A stretch of 64,000 nucleotides of DNA from Candidatus Rokuibacteriota bacterium. Its GTDB lineage: Bacteria > Methylomirabilota > Methylomirabilia > Rokubacteriales > CSP1-6. Under the pieces are notes generated by a model that saw only the letters and a program-made list of their open reading frames with translations, was not told the DNA's origin and did no database searches. The first letter of the stretch is position 1. Every line of letters starts with the position of its first letter. The translations under genes and the position numbers were made by a program. The stretch is from the NCBI GenBank assembly GCA_016188005.1, contig JACPIQ010000007.1:1-64000 (forward strand), given 5' to 3'. Shown here piece after piece: positions 31,430-39,841 of this stretch.

Positions 31430-32628
31430 GAAGCCGCCCGCGCGAAGTGCGCGAAGACCTTGTCGAGAGCCCGGAGCGCATCGTCCTGATCGGCCTCGGT
31501 CATGGACGGGAACAGGGGCAGTGTGACGAGCTGGCGCCCGGCGGACTCGGCGATGGGGCAGAGGCCGGGGCCGGAACCGAAGCGGCGCCGGTAGAAGGGA
31601 TGGAGATGCACCAGCGGGTAGTGCAGCGTGGCGCCGATGTTCTCCGCGCGCAGCGCGGTGAGGACCGTGTCCCGGTCGGCGGCCAGCCGCTCGGGCCGGA
31701 GGAGAACGACGAAGAGGTGCCAGCCGTGCCGGCGGCCGGGCGGCAGGGCGGGCAGCTCGAGGAACGGCGAGCCGGCAAGCCGCTCGCGGTACCGCCGGGC
31801 CAGCCGGTCGCGCGCCGCCCAGAAGCGGTCGAGCTTGGCGAGCTGGCTGAGACCCAGGGCGCACTGGAAGTCCGTCAACCGGTAGTTGTTCCCCGGCAGG
31901 TCGATCTCGTACTGCCAGGGCCGCCCGGCATCCTGGTAGCGGATGCCGTGGTGCCGCATGACTCGGAGGCGCTCGGCCAGGTCGTCCCGGTCCGTGACGA
32001 CCGCCCCACCCTCCCCCGAGGTGATGAGCTTGGCCGGGTGGAAGGAGAACGTCGTGAGATCCGCGAGCGTTCCCACCGGACGATCCCCGAGGGCGCCGCC
32101 GAGCGAGTGGGCGGCATCGGCGATGAGCAGCCAGCCATGCTCGCGAGCGAGCGTGCGGAGCGCATCCCAGTCGCACGGCAGACCCGCGAAGTCCACAGCG
32201 AGCACCGCGCGCGTCCGCGGCGTCGCCAGTCGCTTGACCGCCTCCGGATCGAGGTTGAGCGTGGCGCGATCGATGTCCGCGAACACCGGGCGCGCCCCTT
32301 GATAGACGACGGCGTTGGCCGTGGCGGCGAAGGTGAGCGGCGTCGTGATCACCTCGTCCTCGGGCCCGAGCCCGGCCGCCCAGCAGGCGGCGTGAAGCGC
32401 CGCGGTCCCGTTGGCGACGACGACGGCATGTCGTGTGCCCGCGACGGCCGCCAGCGCCTTCTCGAACCGTGCCACGCCGGGCCCCTGGGTGATCCAGTCT
32501 CCAGCGAGCGCTCGACTCACGGCGGCGATATCCTCCACGTCGATGGCCTGGCGCGCGTAGGGGAGGAGGGTCGGCCGGATCGGGGTGCCGCCGAAGAGCG
32601 CCAGCGTCGGGCCACTCAGCTTCGCCAT
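31426..32628 (-). CDS. PseC-like PLP-dependent sugar aminotransferase
   Basis: The 400-residue DegT/DnrJ/EryC1/StrS enzyme has the PLP lysine in FSFHPAKLITSGEGGAV. Its N-terminal pattern (LPYARQAIDVEDIAAV, DWITQGPGVARFE, TTPLTFAATANA) is that of PseC, which makes UDP-4-amino-4,6-dideoxy-AltNAc in pseudaminic acid synthesis. Other nonulosonic genes lie at 41-47 kb. A GGAGA ribosome binding site precedes the ATG at 32628. About 160 bases separate it from the next gene upstream. UDP-sugar aminotransfer in another pathway, including an ArnB role, is possible. Confidence 0.8.
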   Translation of the reverse strand: MAKLSGPTLALFGGTPIRPTLLPYARQAIDVEDIAAVSRALAGDWITQGPGVARFEKALAAVAGTRHAVVVANGTAALHAACWAAGLGPEDEVITTPLTFAATANAVVYQGARPVFADIDRATLNLDPEAVKRLATPRTRAVLAVDFAGLPCDWDALRTLAREHGWLLIADAAHSLGGALGDRPVGTLADLTTFSFHPAKLITSGEGGAVVTDRDDLAERLRVMRHHGIRYQDAGRPWQYEIDLPGNNYRLTDFQCALGLSQLAKLDRFWAARDRLARRYRERLAGSPFLELPALPPGRRHGWHLFVVLLRPERLAADRDTVLTALRAENIGATLHYPLVHLHPFYRRRFGSGPGLCPIAESAGRQLVTLPLFPSMTEADQDDALRALDKVFAHFARAAS

Positions 32629-32785
32629 GCGTCGTTCTCCGTCACCGCCGGTCCTCGACGTCCCGCCTCGTGCGGCGCCGGCCGGCGGCAGCTCTGCCGC
32701 CACTCCCGCCTCGTGCGCTCAGCCCGCCTTCGGCTGCGCCGCGCCAGCCTTCGAGCCTCGTCTGACCGGGTGCACGCGCCCCTCG

Positions 32786-33964
32786 TCACCGGGTGACCGT
32801 TCTCCACGCCCTGGCGAACCCCTCGGCCCAGGCGTCCACCACCTCCGGGGGCTGGGCGAACAGCGGACAGGACTGGGAGCCGACGATCAGCGACGCGTCG
32901 AGGGCGGCGACGGCGTGCGGATACGGGTCCGCCCGGGCGAAGAGCGGGTGCGCCGGCAGCGGCGCGGTCTGCCAGAGCACGGCCTCCACTCCCTGGACCC
33001 GCAGCGCGGCGAGCATACGATCCCGGAGCTCGCGGGGGGGCAGGCCGACCCCCGCTCGGTCCGGGTGCAGGCGGACGCGGTACTTGTGGAAGACGTGGGT
33101 ACGGTCCGGCGGCACCGCCGGCGGCTCGACTCCCGGGAGCGCCGCGAGCCGCTCCGTGAGCCGCCGGGCGTTCAGCTGGCTCCTCTCGGTGGTCGCGGCG
33201 AGCCCCTGCAGCTGGGCGCGAGCCAGCGCGCACGTCACCTCCCCGGGCAGATACATCCAGCCGGCAGTGGTCGCCAGGCCCTCGATCTCGTCGTCGAGCG
33301 GGCGCTCCGGGTCCCACTTGGCTGGTGCCTCGAGCCCGTCGAAGCGGGCGCGCGCCGCGCGAGCCCAGAGGGCTTCGGAGTCGGTCACGAACAGCCCTCC
33401 CTCTCCCGCTGGAAGGTTCTTCGTCGAGTTGAGGCTGAACGCGGCCATGGCGCCCAGCGTTCCGACCGGGCGGTCGCGATGCCGGGCGCCGTGAGCCTGG
33501 GCCGCATCCTCGATGACCGTGAGGCCGCATCGCCGTGCCAGCCTCTCGACGGCGTCCATGTCGGCCGGCAGCCCGTGGAGATGCACCGGGATGATGGCGC
33601 GCGTCCGCGGTGTCACGCGGGCGGCGGCGGCGTCGCAGGCGATCGTGTAGGTGGTGGCATCGATGTCGGCGAAGACCGGCACGGCTCCGACGTGGAGCAC
33701 GGCCTGGGCCGTGGCGATGAACGACAGGGCGGGGACGATCACCTCGTCCCCGGGACCCACGCCCGCGGCCGTCAGCGCGATGCCGAGAGCAGCCGTGCCG
33801 CTGTTCGTGGCGAGGCAGAACCGCGCGCCCACGACGGCGGCGAACTCCGACTCGAGGGCCCGCATCTCGGGCGCCCCGGCCCCCGAGAGCACACCCCGGT
33901 CGAGGACGCGCAGGACGGCATCGCGGTCGGCGGCCGTCAGGATGGGCCAGCGCTGGGGCTGCAC
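32786..33964 (-). CDS. DegT/DnrJ/EryC1/StrS aminotransferase
   Basis: This 392-residue PLP enzyme has the lysine in SLNSTKNLPAGEGG and a typical family core (TNSGTAALGIALTAAGVGPGDEV, PVHLHGLPADMDAV, EDAAQAHGA). It starts with GTG 33964, only 4 bases after the inositol-phosphate synthase stop, so the two are likely cotranscribed. This pairing is compatible with an amino-cyclitol (for example scyllo-inosamine type) as product, but sugar substrates are equally usual for the family. It is one of four DegT-family enzymes in the window. Confidence 0.8.
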   Translation of the reverse strand: MQPQRWPILTAADRDAVLRVLDRGVLSGAGAPEMRALESEFAAVVGARFCLATNSGTAALGIALTAAGVGPGDEVIVPALSFIATAQAVLHVGAVPVFADIDATTYTIACDAAAARVTPRTRAIIPVHLHGLPADMDAVERLARRCGLTVIEDAAQAHGARHRDRPVGTLGAMAAFSLNSTKNLPAGEGGLFVTDSEALWARAARARFDGLEAPAKWDPERPLDDEIEGLATTAGWMYLPGEVTCALARAQLQGLAATTERSQLNARRLTERLAALPGVEPPAVPPDRTHVFHKYRVRLHPDRAGVGLPPRELRDRMLAALRVQGVEAVLWQTAPLPAHPLFARADPYPHAVAALDASLIVGSQSCPLFAQPPEVVDAWAEGFARAWRTVTR

Positions 33965-33968
33965 CCCG

Positions 33969-35198
33969 CTACCCCCCTCGCCGCGCCCGCTTCAGGCCGT
34001 CTGCCGCGTGCCGCTCCACGTAGTCCATGAGGAGCTGGACCTGGTCCTGGAACGCACTGATTCGCACACCCAGGGGGTCCTTGAAGAAGCACGCCAAGTG
34101 CGTCATGGGCCCGACCTCTCCCGCACGCTCGGCGAACTCGGCCAGCCGGACGAGGTCGAGGACGAGAGGAGCCGCGAGGATCGAGTCGCATCCCTGCCAG
34201 ATGAACTGCACGCTCATCCGGGTGTCGAGGAATCCGCGGAAGTGGATGAAGTCCCACGCGGTCTTCCAGTTCCCGAGGGAGGGCACGTACTCGATGGCGA
34301 CGGAGGCGTGCGGCGCGTACCCGAGGCTCGGCGCGAGCACGCCGCCCTTGCTCCGCAGCTTCGACGCCTTGTGACGCGGGTTGGCCAGGACCTGGCCGTC
34401 GCCGCCGCCGAGGAGGTTCACGCCTTCCCAGGACAGGACCTCGAGGTTCCGATAGCGGAAGAGCGGGGCGAGGACCGTCTTCATCAGCGTTTCGCCCGTC
34501 TTGCCGTCCGAGCCGAAGAAGGACACCCGGCGCGTCTCGCCGAGCTCCTGCAGCGCGGGTGGGGTGACACCGAGGGACGGCGTGAAGTTGATATAGGGGC
34601 AGCCCCGGTCGAGGGCCGCGTAGGCATAGAGCATGCTGGGCGTGACCATCGCCCGCCGGTCCTGCTGCAGGACCCGGCGGAAGCTTCCGAGGCGGGCGTG
34701 CTCCGGGCCCAGGCTGATAGGAGGCTCGGTGGAGGCCACGTTGACCACGATGACGGTATCCAGGTGCTCGTCCTCCCGGAAGCGCTGGAGGTCATCCCCC
34801 AGCCGCGCCGCGGCGTGCTCGAGCGGTTCCCGGCGTGGGCCTCGCCCGCCCCCGCCGCGCGAGGGCCGGGCCGGACCGCCGCCCGCCGCAAAGCCCGGCT
34901 GGACCCTGCGCTCCACCGCGAGAAGATCGTCCTCGACGGCGGCCACGAGCCCCGCGTTCAGCGCCCGGTGGTCGCTCGCCAGCGCCCGGGCCTGGTGCAG
35001 GATGCCGGCCGAGTTGACCTCCCAGCCGGCGAACACCAGCCGGTGGAGGCCGGCGAGCGGGAGCGCCCGCACCTCCGGCAGCTCCGTGACGAGCCCCGTG
35101 GGTCCCGCGAGCCCGTGCGCGATGGCACGGGCGCCAGTGACCACGGTCGAGGCAAGCGACCCGGCAGCACCGATCAACCACACCCCCACCTTGCGCAT
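33969..35198 (-). CDS. myo-Inositol-1-phosphate synthase
   Basis: The 409-residue NAD-dependent enzyme of the inositol-phosphate synthase family would isomerise glucose 6-phosphate to inositol 1-phosphate. Visible features are the N-terminal NAD site (GVWLIGAAGSLAST), YINFTPSLG, FFGSDGKTGETLMKTVLAPLF, NLLGGGDGQVL, the KGGV segment and the C-terminal FIHFRGFLDTRMSVQF. A Gly/Arg-rich insertion near residue 110 looks unstructured. ATG 35198 is preceded by AAGGACGGAG. Its presence in a glycan locus suggests inositol in the polymer or in a lipid anchor. Confidence 0.87.
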   Translation of the reverse strand: MRKVGVWLIGAAGSLASTVVTGARAIAHGLAGPTGLVTELPEVRALPLAGLHRLVFAGWEVNSAGILHQARALASDHRALNAGLVAAVEDDLLAVERRVQPGFAAGGGPARPSRGGGGRGPRREPLEHAAARLGDDLQRFREDEHLDTVIVVNVASTEPPISLGPEHARLGSFRRVLQQDRRAMVTPSMLYAYAALDRGCPYINFTPSLGVTPPALQELGETRRVSFFGSDGKTGETLMKTVLAPLFRYRNLEVLSWEGVNLLGGGDGQVLANPRHKASKLRSKGGVLAPSLGYAPHASVAIEYVPSLGNWKTAWDFIHFRGFLDTRMSVQFIWQGCDSILAAPLVLDLVRLAEFAERAGEVGPMTHLACFFKDPLGVRISAFQDQVQLLMDYVERHAADGLKRARRGG

Positions 35199-35249
35199 AC
35201 ACTCCGTCCTTTCTGTCGAGACCGCTGCCTCAGACCGCCACCACCACGT

Positions 35250-35281
35250 CGCTCGGCCGCCACGCTCGGCGGGGCCGAGCG
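35250..35281 (-). terminator. Hairpin between the ArnT-like and inositol-phosphate synthase genes
   Basis: A 12-base arm at 35250-35261 (CGCTCGGCCGCC) pairs with 35268-35281 with a two-base bulge and a 6-base loop. It lies in the 188-base gap 35199-35386, which has no gene I can support. No T run follows, so it may be an attenuator, an RNA-stability element or a site for the NusG paralogue rather than a terminator. Confidence 0.35.
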
Positions 35282-35386
35282 GCAGCGAGCTGGCCGAGCG
35301 CATCGAGGAGCGCATGCGTCCGACGCCTCTCGCGAGACGGCAAACCTGCCTGCAGACTGCCGGCGTCCCGGGAGGCCTCGAGCCTC

Positions 35387-37225
35387 TCAGCCACCGGGAC
35401 TCGTTCGACCCCGGAGCACCGCCCGGCATGCCCCGCCCGTCGGACCGCACTCGCCCGCCCAGGTGTGGGCGGGAGTGCTCGCGTAGAGCCAGCGGGACCC
35501 GAAGCGCCCCACGACGCGAACGGATTCGCGTGGCAGCGTGGCGGCCACGCCCCGGCCGCGTCCCTGCTGGGTCACGAGGAACACCCGGTCGGGCCCACGC
35601 CACAGCGCGGCCAGGGCGGCGGCGTCGAGGAAATACTCCCGGGCTTCCGGCCGGCGGGAGGCGAACTCGAGGTCGCCACGCGCTCCGTTCACGACCCTGA
35701 TCCGGCGCCCGGTGTAGAAGGGCAGGGCGGCGCTGTACTCGAGGCTCCCTTCGTGGACCACCAGGTCGCGCGGCGCGGCCATGCCGCTGATGACCTCGGC
35801 AACCGCCCGTGTCGAGTGGTGCGGCTCGATCAGGATGAGCAGCTCAACGATGAGAGCGGCGATCCCGGCGCCCACCCCGACCAGCGCGAGCAGCGCGCCG
35901 CGGCGCCAGCCCCGCATCCAGCAGACCCCGGCGATGACCCACCCGGCCAGCAGTGTCACGCCGAGCCCCTGGAGCAGGAGCCCGAATGGGCGCACGGACT
36001 CGAAGGGCAGGACGGCGCCCTGCTCGCGCAGGATGCGGTAGTACACGTTGAGGTGCGCGAGGCCGCCGAGGATCTGCTCCGGCGTCATCCGCGGTCCCAG
36101 CCAGATGGCCGCCGTTCCGACGGTCGCACACCCTGCGAGCCCGACCCCGAGCCACCGGCCCACATCGCGACCGGCCGTCCATCCGCCGGCCACGAGCACG
36201 GCGAACGCGGGCAGGGCGGGAAGCGCGTAGTACTCGAGCTTGGAGCCCGACAGCGCAAAGAACCCGACCACGACCGCCGCCCAGACCGCTGTCACCCGCC
36301 ACGCGGGCACGAGAGCGGTCGGCGCCGGCCGGGCCAGCAGGAATACGCTCCACGGGAAGAACCACAGGAACGTGGCCACCAGGTATCCCGGAGTCGAGAT
36401 CGCGACGTCGTCTTCCAGGAACTCGCGCAGGTTGAGGAACCGCAGGATCTGGTTGTCCACGAGGTAGAAGCGGAACAGGCTCGGGTCGCGCCACGCGACC
36501 AGCGCATGCCAGGGCACAGTGAGGGCGGCCACCAGGGTGAGGCCGCGAGTCAGGTTCAGGTCGCGCCACCGCAGCCCGGGATACCAGCGGAGGCTCACCC
36601 CGACGATGAGGGCCGGGAACAGCGCACCGATGAGCCCCTTGCTCAGCAGGGCGAGGGCCGACCCGGCGTAGAGGAGGAAGAAGCGGCGCCGGCCCCGGTC
36701 CGGACGCTCGGCGTCGACGATGAACCCGTAGACTGCCAGCGCCAGGGAGAACGCGAACACGAAGTCCGTCGACGCCTTCCGCAGGTAGAGCGCATATCCC
36801 GCGCTGGTCAGCAGCATCACGCCGGCCACCACCCCGCCGCGGGGTCCATAGAGCCGGCGCCCCAGCCGCCACGCGACGGCGCTCGTGCCCAGGGCGGCCA
36901 GCACCGACCAGCCGCGGAGGACCCACTCGGAAAAGCCAGTCACCAGAAACGCCAGCGCGGTCAGCCAGAAGTACAACGGCGGCTTTTCGAGGTATGGCAG
37001 CCCGTTGAACCGGGGAACGACCCAGTCGCCCGCGGCGACCATCTCACGCGCGACGTCGGCGTACAATCCCTCGTCCGGATCGAGGAGGGACATGCTCAGC
37101 CCGGGAACGGCGAACGCCAGCCCGACCGCCAGCAGGAGCATGCTCTCCGCGACGGAGGCGCGTGGGATCAAGACGCGCCAGGCCGTCCAGGGAGTCGTCG
37201 CCCGTCCAGACGTCTCGGGTGTCAA
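35387..37225 (-). CDS. ArnT-like lipid-linked sugar glycosyltransferase (PMT/GT83 family)
   Basis: The integral membrane protein of up to 612 residues has about 12 predicted helices. The ArnT/PMT signature lies in the first periplasmic loop (LLDPDEGLYADVAREMVAAG then VVPRFNGLPYLEKPPLYFW). ArnT moves 4-amino-arabinose from undecaprenyl phosphate to lipid A; this protein could do so with the product of arnC/arnD at 17-20 kb, or could transfer another lipid-linked sugar. The start is uncertain: TTG 37225 gives the longest form, while ATG 37141 (GGAGA just upstream) gives a 584-residue form that fits ArnT better. Very Arg-rich C-terminal tail. Confidence 0.82.
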   Translation of the reverse strand: MTPETSGRATTPWTAWRVLIPRASVAESMLLLAVGLAFAVPGLSMSLLDPDEGLYADVAREMVAAGDWVVPRFNGLPYLEKPPLYFWLTALAFLVTGFSEWVLRGWSVLAALGTSAVAWRLGRRLYGPRGGVVAGVMLLTSAGYALYLRKASTDFVFAFSLALAVYGFIVDAERPDRGRRRFFLLYAGSALALLSKGLIGALFPALIVGVSLRWYPGLRWRDLNLTRGLTLVAALTVPWHALVAWRDPSLFRFYLVDNQILRFLNLREFLEDDVAISTPGYLVATFLWFFPWSVFLLARPAPTALVPAWRVTAVWAAVVVGFFALSGSKLEYYALPALPAFAVLVAGGWTAGRDVGRWLGVGLAGCATVGTAAIWLGPRMTPEQILGGLAHLNVYYRILREQGAVLPFESVRPFGLLLQGLGVTLLAGWVIAGVCWMRGWRRGALLALVGVGAGIAALIVELLILIEPHHSTRAVAEVISGMAAPRDLVVHEGSLEYSAALPFYTGRRIRVVNGARGDLEFASRRPEAREYFLDAAALAALWRGPDRVFLVTQQGRGRGVAATLPRESVRVVGRFGSRWLYASTPAHTWAGECGPTGGACRAVLRGRTSPGG

Positions 37226-37255
37226 CCTCGCTCACCCGGCCCACGACAACGGCAG

Positions 37256-38425
37256 CTACCGGAACAGCACGCGTAACAGAATGGACTTGATGCCCCGTTG
37301 TCTGACGAGCGCCATGATGACCGGCCGGTGCCAGTTGAACCGCGCCGTGGCCGTCACGACCGCCTGCACGGCGTCCGACGCCGCGGCCTCGACGAACTGG
37401 TCCAGCTCGCCATCCGACAGGTTCGCGACGACCCGGCGAAACCAGCTGGCCGCCCGCATCTCCGGCACGAGGCGCTGTCGCCACCGGGTCTCGTACCGGG
37501 ACAGACGCGCCGCGCTCAGGTCGTCGTCGCGAAGCGCCTCCACGAGGGTCTCGGCCGCCACCGCGGACGAATACAGGCTGTAGAAGATCCCACCCCCGGT
37601 GACGGGCTTGGTGAGGCCGGCGGCGTCGCCGACGGCGACGACGCGCCCCCCGAAGCTCCGCCGCGCCCACCCGACGGGCACCAGGCGGCGAATCGGCTCT
37701 CCGGGAACGCCCTTGAGGCGAGCCGCGATGGACGGTTGGGCCAGCAATCGCCGGAGATGCGCGCGCGCGTCGCCGCGGAGCAGGACTCCCGCCTTCAGGT
37801 AGCTCCGCTCGCCACGCTGGATGGGGACGAGCCACCCGAACCCCCCCGGAGCCACCCGCTTGCCGAGGTAGATCTCCAGGGCCGTGGCCGGCTCGGCCTC
37901 CAGCTCGAGCTGGGCCGAGTGCAAGAGCGGGGCGGGCACCCCTGCATCCATCAGGCCGTGGAACCGGTAAGTCACGCCGCAGGCCAGGACCAGAACCCGC
38001 CCGCGCAGGGGCGACGCCGCAGCCGTCCGCACCTCGACATGCTCGGACCCGATCGTGACCGTGTCCACCCGGTGCCCGGTGATCACGGTGGCCCCCGCCG
38101 CCTGGGCGCTCACCGCCAACGCCTGGTCGAATGCTCCCCGGTCGATCGCCGCGAGCTCCTCGCCGGGATTCGTGAAATCAGCCGTGACTCCACCCGGTGA
38201 GATGACGAGGCACCTCAGCGGACGGTGCAACACGATCGAAGGCGGAATCTTGAAGTACTCGTCGACCTCGGCGGAGACCAGTCCCGTGCAGTGGGTGGGC
38301 ACCCCGACGACAGGATGCTCTTCCACCACGGTGACCTCGAGGCCCTCCTGGGCGAGCCGCCATGCGGCGTAGAGACCAGCCGGCCCGGCCCCCACCACGA
38401 TGACGTCGCGCAGGTCGGACATCAT
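37256..38425 (-). CDS. Geranylgeranyl-reductase-like FAD-dependent oxidoreductase
   Basis: This 389-residue flavoprotein has the FAD-binding GAGPAGLYAAWRLAQEG near residue 12, THCTGLVS near 45 and VGDAAGLTKPVTGGGI near 270, all features of the geranylgeranyl reductase/digeranylgeranylglycerophospholipid reductase group. These enzymes saturate isoprenoid double bonds, so modification of a polyprenyl carrier or of a quinone is plausible. Two consecutive ATG codons (38425 and 38422) could start it. It lies 18 bases after the WbuZ-like gene stop and 30 bases before the ArnT-like gene. Confidence 0.75.
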   Translation of the reverse strand: MMSDLRDVIVVGAGPAGLYAAWRLAQEGLEVTVVEEHPVVGVPTHCTGLVSAEVDEYFKIPPSIVLHRPLRCLVISPGGVTADFTNPGEELAAIDRGAFDQALAVSAQAAGATVITGHRVDTVTIGSEHVEVRTAAASPLRGRVLVLACGVTYRFHGLMDAGVPAPLLHSAQLELEAEPATALEIYLGKRVAPGGFGWLVPIQRGERSYLKAGVLLRGDARAHLRRLLAQPSIAARLKGVPGEPIRRLVPVGWARRSFGGRVVAVGDAAGLTKPVTGGGIFYSLYSSAVAAETLVEALRDDDLSAARLSRYETRWRQRLVPEMRAASWFRRVVANLSDGELDQFVEAAASDAVQAVVTATARFNWHRPVIMALVRQRGIKSILLRVLFR

Positions 38426-38443
38426 TGCCGGGACGGCGCGCGC

Positions 38444-39205
38444 TCAGGCGATCCGGACATCGACGCCGGCCTGCCGCATGTACGCACGCGCCTTGATCAC
38501 GCTCTGGTCCGTGAAGTGGAAGAGGCTCGCCGCGGACACGGCCGACGCTCGCCCGAGGGTGATCGCATCCACCAGATCTCTCAGGCTTCCGGCACCGCCC
38601 GCCGCGATCACGGGGATCGGAACCGCGTCGGCGACGGCGCGAATGAGCGCCAGATCGTATCCCTGCATCGTGCCGTCCCTGTCGATGGAGTTCAGGAAGA
38701 TCTCCCCGGCTCCCAGCTCGGCCACCCGTTCTGCCCAGACGACGGGGTCCAGCCCGGTGGGCCGCTGCCCCCGTTGCACGAAGACCTCGTACCGGCCGTC
38801 CGCCAGCCGCCGGCAGTCGATCGAGGCGACGATGCACTGGGCGCCGAACCGTTCCGCCCCGTCGCGGATGACCTCGGGCCGCCGCACCGCCTCCGTGTTG
38901 ATCGCCACCTTGTCCGCCCCCGACCGCAGCAGATCGCGGATGTCCTCGAGGGTGCGCACACCCCCGCCCACCGTGAGGGGCATGAGACAGGCGTCGGCCG
39001 TGCGTTCCACGATGTGGTAGAGCGTCGTGCGGTTCTCAGTCGTCGCACTGATGTCGAGAAAGATGAGCTCGTCCGCCTCCTGCGCGTCGTACACGCGCGC
39101 GGCGGTGACGGGGTTCCCGACATCGCGGAGGGCGTCGAACCCGATGGTCTTCACGCACCGCCCGTTCAGGAGCAAGAGCGACGGGATGAGGCGGCTCTTG
39201 AGCAT
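38444..39205 (-). CDS. wbuZ: HisF paralogue for sugar amidation (WbuZ type)
   Basis: This 253-residue TIM barrel closely resembles the HisF cyclase of histidine synthesis. It keeps Asp130 (ASIDCRR) and the phosphate loops (VGGGVRTLEDI, AAGGAGSLRDL), but the HisF Asp11 position is Leu11 (LIPSLLLLNG). This, together with the neighbouring glutaminase and sugar amidotransferase, identifies the WbuZ/HisF2 group that passes ammonia for amidination of a UDP-sugar. It follows the HisH-like gene after 18 bases. Not a histidine biosynthesis gene in this context. Confidence 0.86.
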   Translation of the reverse strand: MLKSRLIPSLLLLNGRCVKTIGFDALRDVGNPVTAARVYDAQEADELIFLDISATTENRTTLYHIVERTADACLMPLTVGGGVRTLEDIRDLLRSGADKVAINTEAVRRPEVIRDGAERFGAQCIVASIDCRRLADGRYEVFVQRGQRPTGLDPVVWAERVAELGAGEIFLNSIDRDGTMQGYDLALIRAVADAVPIPVIAAGGAGSLRDLVDAITLGRASAVSAASLFHFTDQSVIKARAYMRQAGVDVRIA

Positions 39206-39223
39206 CGCGGTCCGGGTGCGCCC

Positions 39224-39841
39224 TCAGGACCTCCAGCGGATGAAGTTCCTCAGCAACCGCTGGCCATTGGTCTGGCTCTTCTCGGGATGGAACTGGGTGC
39301 CCAGGATGTTCCCTTTCAGCACGAGCGCCGTGAACGGGCCTCCGTAGTCGCATGTGCCCGCGACAGTGTCGTCTCCGTCGCACACCATGTGATAGCTGTG
39401 CACGAAGTAGAACGACGGCGCCCCCCCCAGTCCCGCGAACAGGGGCGAGTCCATGACGATCTCGATCTCGTTCCAGCCCACGTGCGGCACCTTGAGGCCC
39501 TTGCCCTCCACGCGGAGCCGCTCCACGATCCCCCCCAGCCAGCCCAGCCCCGCCCGGCTGCCGTTCTCCCGGCCTTCGCGCGCAAGCAACTGGAGGCCCA
39601 GGCAGATCCCGAGAAAGGGCTTGCCACGATCGAGCACCTCGGTCCGGAGAGCCTCCACCAGCCCGGACGCCTCGAGGTTTCGCATCCCCTGGGCGAAGGC
39701 GCCGACCCCGGGCAGCACGATCCGTTCCGCTCGCTGCAGATCCTCGCTGCGACTCGTGACACAGACCTCGGCGCCGGCGGCTTCAAGCGCATTGCGGACA
39801 GAGCGCAGGTTCCCCATGCCGTAGTCGACCACCGCCGTCAC
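39224..39841 (-). CDS. wbuY: HisH paralogue, glutamine amidotransferase for sugar amidation (WbuY type)
   Basis: This 205-residue class I glutaminase has the catalytic triad Cys80 (GICLGLQ), His185 and Glu187 (QFHPEKS), and the HisH beginning VVDYGMGNLRSV. It releases ammonia from glutamine for its HisF-like partner. The GTG at 39841 was chosen because it overlaps the amidotransferase stop (GTGA); another GTG 15 bases upstream is possible. Confidence 0.88.
   Translation of the reverse strand: MTAVVDYGMGNLRSVRNALEAAGAEVCVTSRSEDLQRAERIVLPGVGAFAQGMRNLEASGLVEALRTEVLDRGKPFLGICLGLQLLAREGRENGSRAGLGWLGGIVERLRVEGKGLKVPHVGWNEIEIVMDSPLFAGLGGAPSFYFVHSYHMVCDGDDTVAGTCDYGGPFTALVLKGNILGTQFHPEKSQTNGQRLLRNFIRWRS

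Noticed and set aside
38444-39841. Histidine biosynthesis genes hisF and hisH
   Set aside because: The HisF-like protein lacks Asp11 and both genes are coupled to a sugar amidotransferase and to nonulosonic genes, with no other his gene nearby.
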